A stretch of DNA of 64,000 bases from NCBI RefSeq assembly GCF_000835495.1, contig NW_015622542.1, positions 62,001 to 126,000 on the forward strand. Direction: 5' to 3'. Below the pieces are notes generated by a model. It made no database searches, was not told the origin of the DNA, and saw only the letters and a list, made by a program, of their open reading frames with translations. Numbering within the stretch: position 1 is the stretch's first letter; each line of letters starts with the position of its first letter. The position numbers and the translations under genes are program-made. Of this stretch, positions 58,664 to 64,000 are shown piece after piece. This DNA comes from Cladophialophora immunda (lineage: Eukaryota; Ascomycota; Eurotiomycetes; Chaetothyriales; Herpotrichiellaceae).

Positions 58664-60539
58664 ATGGCTCCCCAAGAAAACCAAATCGTCGTCGGGACGA
58701 AGCGAGGAGACACCACCATCAACGTGCAGAAACTGTTGGACAAGCCGTGGTACAAGTACAAGCATCTCAGGAAGCTCTATGGCTGGCTCTGCGTGGTGCT
58801 CATCGTGCAGGCCACGAATGGCCTCGACGGCTCCATCATGAATGGAATGCAGACCTTGACCTTCTGGGTATGTTCCGTCCGAGAGTCGTCGGTTGTCATT
58901 CTCAGATGTGCCATCTCCCCGACTTCAGACTGGCACTGGTTAACTATGGGGACAGCAATCCTACTTCAACCACCCGACAGGCGCTCAGCTTGGTATCTTC
59001 AATGGCACCCAGGGCCTCGGCGGTGTCATTTCGCAGTTCTTTCTGTGGTGGCTCGTCGAGAAGATTGGTCGGAAGCTGATCATTATATCTGGAGCGGTCA
59101 TCATCATCATTGGTGTCTTTCTACAATCCTTTGCGCGGGGAATCGCCATGTTCGCAGTGGCGCGCTGTGTCATTGGCCTCGGACTCAGTTTCGAATACAC
59201 GGCCGCTCCTATGCTTGTCTCGGAGCTTGCACACCCAACCCACCGTGCGCAGTTGTCCACGCTGCTCAACACTTTGTATTACTTTGGTGGGGATTTCGCG
59301 GACGAAACTTGTGGCGTTTGCTGACATGGTTCCCAGGTGCCACCATTGCAGCCTGGATCACGCTCGGAACCCTTTCGATTCAGAGCGACTGGAGCTGGCG
59401 CAGTGTGTCGTTAATTCAGATGTTCCCGTCCCTGATCTCCGTCACTCTTACGTGGTGGGTTCCGGAGAGCCCGCGATGGCTCTGTTCACGAGGCCGAAAC
59501 GAGGAAGCATTCAAGACTCTGGTCGACTGGCACTGCGGTGGCAACGAAGCCGATCCACTGGCCACCTTCGAGTACAATGAGATTGTGCAGACCCTGGCCT
59601 TCGAGAAGGAGAACGGGAGCAGAAGCTGGCTCGACCTTGTCCGCACGCCGGGCAACCGGCACCGTACATGGATCGTTGTGAGCTGCTCGATTCTCAGTCA
59701 GGCCACCGGACAGACCATCATCGGCTATTACCTCGTCTTGATCCTGACCGGAGTTGGCATTACCAACCCCCGCCACCAGTCTATCATCAACGGTTGCCTT
59801 ACAATGTGGTAAGTTTGTTCAAGGTTTCTGGGAAAATGGCGATCGAATGAAGGCGCTGACACAACTCGTTAGGAACATGGGGTGGGCATTTTGGGGCGCG
59901 TACGTGATTGACAAGTTCGGCCGTCGGCCCATGCTCTTGACCTCCCTCACCGGCATGCTGCTTTGTGGATTCCTACCGTGGACGATCTGCAGCGCGCTGT
60001 ACGTCCAGGATGGAGTCAAGGATGCCGGTCCCGCGGTCATTGCCTTCATCTTTGTCTTCAACGCCTTCTACGCCACGACTTGGAACGGTATCCTGACCGG
60101 CTACACGGTCGAAGTGATGAGCTACGACATTCGACCGAAGCTCATCTGCACACAGAACCTGCTTGTTCAAGCGACCATCACCGGCTTCAATTACTTGGTA
60201 CGTTTGACTTAAACAGGGATCTCCACCGCCCTTGAAGGCTTTTACTGACAATCCGTCGCGTAGAACCCTGTGGCCTTGAAGAACATCGGCTGGAAATACT
60301 ACCTCATTATCAACATCATCATCCTCATCGCCTGGGTGGTGGTATATTTCACATATCCGGAGACCTCCAAGATCACGCTCGAGGAAGTCAGCGTCATCTT
60401 CGACGGCAAGAACGCCGTGAAGAACGACATCCTCCAAAAGCAGGAGATCAACGCCGGTGACGAGGACGCCGTGGGGCGGGGCGACAAGAAGGGAGCCGTG
60501 GAGATCCTTGAGCGTGAGCACATTGAAGTGAAGGAGTAA
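58664..60539 (+). CDS. MFS transporter, lactose-permease-like sugar porter
   Basis: Plasma-membrane proton-sugar symporter candidate. Exons 58664-58867, 58956-59286, 59337-59808, 59873-60197 and 60264-60539 join to 535 residues; introns are 50-88 bp. The second junction joins LNTLYYFG to ATIAAWITLG through an intron with donor gtgggg and branch ctgac, which explains an apparent frame break. Hallmarks are NGLDGSIMNGMQ in helix 1, LVEKIGRKL after helix 2, VARCVIGLGL, PESPRWL before the central loop, DKFGRRP after helix 8 and PETSKITLEEVSVIFDGKNAV at the end. The last motif and IFNGTQGLGG are typical of the fungal lactose permease / Hxt-like branch. The cytosolic tail is acidic with many Lys. 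The substrate is unknown. Confidence 0.93.
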
Positions 60540-61080
60540 AAGGTTGGAGGAAATGGGCTCCGTGGGAGTCTCCCTATGGCCTAGCATGCTACAACAAATG
60601 AAAGCCCTTAAAGGCTCCTCCCTCTTTCTTCTGCGAAACGCAGGTTGGTCCGTTGCGAGAACCTGGGCAGCCCCTTTGATACCTCCGTAAAGCGGGAATA
60701 GAGCCGTATGAGCCTGTGATGGCCTTATAATCAACTTTCATGCACTTCCGCGACGGGACGTGTAATCGTGGCTATCCCCTGAATCGACATGTCGCATTGT
60801 CTACACAAATGTCGTTCTGGGTATGCTCTTCATCATCGTCGTGCCTGGGAGCAGTGCATTGAAATCATTGTGCATAAATGGTGGCAACTACAGAGAGGAG
60901 CAAGAGCGAAAGAATTCGAAAACGGGGTATTGTGAGCAGAAGTGCTGACCGGGCTAGTCCCGGATAGGCCTAGGCTTGGATTGTGATATCAATGTCTAAT
61001 GAAATGCTTTTCGCTCTCTTCTCTTCAAAGCTCTGTATCCTCTCCCCCCCACGACGCTTCATTGGTCCCCGAGCCATCTC
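60540..61080. other. Convergent 3' ends, no gene seen
   Basis: 540 bp between the stops of the MFS transporter (+) and the permease (-). No coding signal. Confidence 0.45.
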
Positions 61081-62697
61081 CTACCGGTGGAAATATCTCT
61101 TCTCCAACCATCTCAACGGCACATACGTCACGGCGGTGAACGAAAATGCCAGCTCAAAGCCAATATCACCACCGTATCCAACCCCGATCAGCTTGCCAAT
61201 GGGGCCAATGTACCACACCTGGGCCATTCCCATCGCAGCACCCAATACACCGAAGAGGAACGCACTCAATGCAGCAATGCTAGGAGGCAGCTTTTTCGGC
61301 TGATCGTAATTCTCTGGGATATAGCCAGAGAACCCGCGCTTGTAGAGGAAGTGTTCTGGTAGAGCGATACCCTCGTAGATGGCGAGCCAGTAGCCGATCA
61401 CCAACATGAAGTTCTCCAGCACTGACTCGAAATGGGAAAAGCCCGGAATTGCAATGGCGCAGTAGACGACGGTTCCGACCAGCGTCCAACAGAAGCGTGG
61501 GACTCGCTGCGCATAGTGCGTAAGGATCTGCAAAGAGAACGTGAGAGAGTAGATGTTCGGTGCATTGTTTGCGATTGTTGAAAGAGCCAGAATGACAAGG
61601 CAGAATTCTCCAAAACCACCCAAAGGCGGAACGAGGACCTCATGCAGAAGACCTCCAACAGCGTTCTTGTCGTAGGCATCCGCGTATGCCTGATTCGTGG
61701 GAATCGCGGTCGCGATGGCCACGCCAAGCATCTGGGTGAAGCAAAGAGGGAACATAAGCCCACAGAAGACGTAGAAGAAGACCTTGGTCCGCCGGGTGTT
61801 GGCAGGTTGATAGCAGGTGTAGTCGCTCGCGTAAGAAGCCCAGCCTGTGGCGAACCCGAATATTGACGCAGCAAAAGACAAGACAGACCCAGCCTCGCCT
61901 TCGCCACTACCCATTGGGATGTTGACGAAGTCACCCCGATGAGCAAACTCGCCCAACGTGATGAGGAGAATAATGAAGCTAGGTATCCAGGAGACCATCT
62001 CGTAGAAGTGCACGATCTTGTAGCCGAACATGGTAATGATAAAAGTTCCTGCTGCAAGAACGATAATGGCAGCCGCCGGCGGTACGTTGTCGTTAACTGC
62101 GCGGAGGAACTGAGCGCCCACGATGACATTGACAGAAGACCAGCCAAGACACGCCAGACAATTGAAAAGAGCGATGATTTTGACCCCGTAGTATCCGAAC
62201 CAGAATCGTCCAAGGATCATCTGGCGCATGCCGAATCGAGGACCGAATGTGGAGAAGAAGCAGACGGGCAAAATACCCAGTAAGTTGATGAAGAAGATGG
62301 TGAGCACCGAGTCGACAAAGCCTAGTGCAAAGACGGGTATAGCGAGGACACCAATGGCGAAAGAAGACACGACCATGTTGGCAGCGAGCCACTGTTTTCG
62401 AGTTAGGCACGAGGCTCCTGGATAAGAGTAGCGGGGGAATTGGCATACCATGGTACCAACTTTGAAAGTGCTCTTGTCCGTCCGTTCATCTTCAGGAACT
62501 CGTTCAATACCTCGCTGTTCAATATGGAACCGTCCAGCAAGGCGTTGCAACTTCGCATAGGTGGAGTCCCCGATCACGAATGACTCTCCGTGGACGGCGC
62601 CTGAGGCGTCCGGAGGGACCACTGAGTGGTGCTTTTCGCCTGAGGTGACAGGATACTGGTATTCGACATCATAGCCGTTCTTCTCGTAGGAAGCCAT
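61081..62697 (-). CDS. NCS1 purine-cytosine permease (Fcy2/FcyB type)
   Basis: Proton-coupled uptake of cytosine and purines at the plasma membrane. The start is the ATG at 62697 (MASYEKNGYDVEYQ); the frame is open further upstream but without another ATG. Exons 62697-62449 and 62391-61081 join to 519 residues. The 57-bp intron (gtatgcc..cgaaaacag, branch ctaac) contains no stop and keeps frame, so an unspliced reading looks intact but inserts 19 residues and breaks KVGTM-WLAANMV. Twelve helices are seen. Family blocks are RGIERVPEDERTD before helix 1, CFFSTFGPRFGMRQM between helices 2 and 3, LGWSSVNVIVGAQ in helix 4, FATGWASYASDYTCYQP in helix 6 and ALSTIANNAPNIYSL in helix 8. It converges on the MFS gene. 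Confidence 0.95.
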   Translation of the reverse strand: MASYEKNGYDVEYQYPVTSGEKHHSVVPPDASGAVHGESFVIGDSTYAKLQRLAGRFHIEQRGIERVPEDERTDKSTFKVGTMVCQFPRYSYPGASCLTRKQWLAANMVVSSFAIGVLAIPVFALGFVDSVLTIFFINLLGILPVCFFSTFGPRFGMRQMILGRFWFGYYGVKIIALFNCLACLGWSSVNVIVGAQFLRAVNDNVPPAAAIIVLAAGTFIITMFGYKIVHFYEMVSWIPSFIILLITLGEFAHRGDFVNIPMGSGEGEAGSVLSFAASIFGFATGWASYASDYTCYQPANTRRTKVFFYVFCGLMFPLCFTQMLGVAIATAIPTNQAYADAYDKNAVGGLLHEVLVPPLGGFGEFCLVILALSTIANNAPNIYSLTFSLQILTHYAQRVPRFCWTLVGTVVYCAIAIPGFSHFESVLENFMLVIGYWLAIYEGIALPEHFLYKRGFSGYIPENYDQPKKLPPSIAALSAFLFGVLGAAMGMAQVWYIGPIGKLIGVGYGGDIGFELAFSFTAVTYVPLRWLEKRYFHR

Positions 62698-64000
62698 TTT
62701 GCCGGAGTTAAGCCCCTGCGGATTGTTGGTCGACAAGACACAAGTCCGTAGAATTGGAGAGTGAGCAGGCGCTCAATGGGCGATGAGATGAAGAAGGGAG
62801 ATCCGAAGCATCAGACCACTCGAGAAGGCGATGGGAACATGGAAGTAATATAGGATTCCATATCGGCAATTGCCACGACTGATTGAAATGGAGGGCGCCG
62901 TCACTCTGGGCGCTGAGACGCCATCTAGCCCTCTGACATCCATCGACCTTTGGTGCCCCACTGTGCGATCTTCGAGATAAGGGTCTTGGTGCTTCGAGTT
63001 GTTCGCAGTCGCACCGACCTGATTCGACCAATTCGGTCGGGGCCGCCAGGTCCTGGTGTGGGCATGGATTGACCCATCGAGCTACCCCTAAGTTATCATC
63101 GACTGCAGATGTTTCTTGCTTTTGTTTCTTCAGTGTCCATGCTCTTGTCAGTGGTCGTTGGGAGAGGGAGTAGGTGTTTCTTCCAGGGCGCGTCACTCTC
63201 CAACTCGCGTGGAAGGCCGGAGATCGCCTACACCTTGAGCCAACCATTGCTGCACCGGCCAGTGACCGGGTGTATTTTCCCTCTTGAGCACGACGAGCGT
63301 GGGGAAGCTTGAAGCGATGGATGTGGGAGAGATCGAGAGCAGCTTCTTCTGGAAGGAGGGCAACAAGCTTGCATCTCGACTCCCTTGGCGTAGCTTACAG
63401 GGAGATAAGCAACGGTGGCCGCTCTGGTCGCCGTCCAATAGTCTGGCCGTCAGTCATGCATGTTGGTCAGGCCTGATTGGCCTTCGCCGCTGACCGTGGT
63501 TATCTGCTGGATCCAGAGCGCATCTATCGCTTGTCCGATCTTTCTTCTGTGCTAGCTGAGTCCCCTGTGGCTGATGTCGTTCGGTGACGCTGGTGACGGC
63601 CGGCCATGAATTTGACGTAAAGGCAGGCGAGACAGCACCAGCGGCATCGAGATTGGACCAGATCAAGGTCAAATTAAAGGCTGAAGAGGCTGAAGCCGCC
63701 ATGTGGCAGCCGGGGACCGCCATGAGCTTAGCTAACCCGCACAACCTCTGTACGTTATTCCTCCTTGTACATCGTACAATGGCATCTTGCTCGTAGGATG
63801 TATTTCGTCCACGCCAGGATATTGTACTGTAAAGCCTTCAAGATTCTGATCTAACAATAGACAATAAATTTTCCGTAAATCACCTGGGATATCTATATGT
63901 GGAAAATAGAAAGACGTTGGTCGCCCAGTCGGCGGTGGCCGCAAAGACAGACAAGCGCCATGAACACATCGCAAATTCCCTAGCCGCTCATATTCCTCCA
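62698..64000. other. Promoter side of permease and window end
   Basis: 1.3 kb with no recognised gene. A plus frame at 63584-63796 and a minus frame at 63732-63974 are open but lack motifs. A gene beginning beyond the window edge cannot be excluded. Confidence 0.4.

Noticed and set aside
59281..59336. Apparent frameshift in the MFS transporter at the GGTGGGG run
   Set aside because: An intron with donor gtgggg, branch ctgac and acceptor cccag joins the two frames and restores LNTLYYFGATIAAW, so the gene is intact.
1..64000. tRNA or rRNA genes, CRISPR arrays and transposons
   Set aside because: No convincing cloverleaf with a B-box-like GGTTCGA, no rRNA core words, no spaced repeat arrays and no transposase or reverse transcriptase motifs were seen. 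By-eye scanning cannot exclude a tRNA.

Overview
The window is nuclear DNA of a filamentous ascomycete (Pezizomycotina). The support is short spliceosomal introns of about 46 to 136 bp with GT..AG ends, Zn2Cys6 regulators, Spa2 polarity protein, group III and group VI hybrid histidine kinases, and large pyrimidine-rich leaders before housekeeping genes. The class cannot be fixed by eye. A eurotiomycete such as a black-yeast relative is my guess. Seventeen protein genes are supported. For the multi-exon genes, exon borders were set by restoring family motifs across GT..AG junctions, and every joined frame is a whole number of codons.

Layout. 1-8 kb: CPD photolyase (-) and a Sln1-type osmosensor kinase (-). 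10-18.6 kb: a PigL_N-like disordered-tail protein (+) divergent from sln1, then the HAMP-repeat kinase Nik1 (+). 19.6-24.5 kb: Zn2Cys6 transcription factor (+) and a secreted-pathway DOMON/cytochrome b561 protein (+). 25-32.5 kb: an unrecognised protein ending in an expanded zinc-cluster-like motif (-), a sugar porter with a 10-nt exon (+), exosome subunit Ski6/Rrp41 (+) and a small gene of doubtful 5' end (-). 34-44 kb: HMG-CoA reductase, Spa2 and a cyclophilin with two in-frame starts (all +). 45-56 kb: a GC-rich multi-pass membrane protein, an ankyrin-PH-FFAT-ORD oxysterol-binding protein and an Ent3-type epsin (all -). 58.6-62.7 kb: a lactose-permease-like MFS transporter (+) converging on an NCS1 purine-cytosine permease (-).

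How genes relate. Most are unrelated housekeeping genes. The exception is that two osmosensing kinases known from other fungi to feed the same Ypd1-Ssk1-Hog1 relay lie within about 15 kb. The oxysterol-binding protein, epsin and HMG-CoA reductase all touch sterol or membrane traffic but show no cluster structure. No rRNA, tRNA, CRISPR array, transposon or secondary-metabolite core gene was recognised. I did not find a clear new multi-gene system. The best candidates for undescribed biology are the expanded zinc-cluster protein (25-27 kb), the glycosylated-loop membrane protein (45-47 kb) and the small gene with an in-frame amber codon (32 kb).
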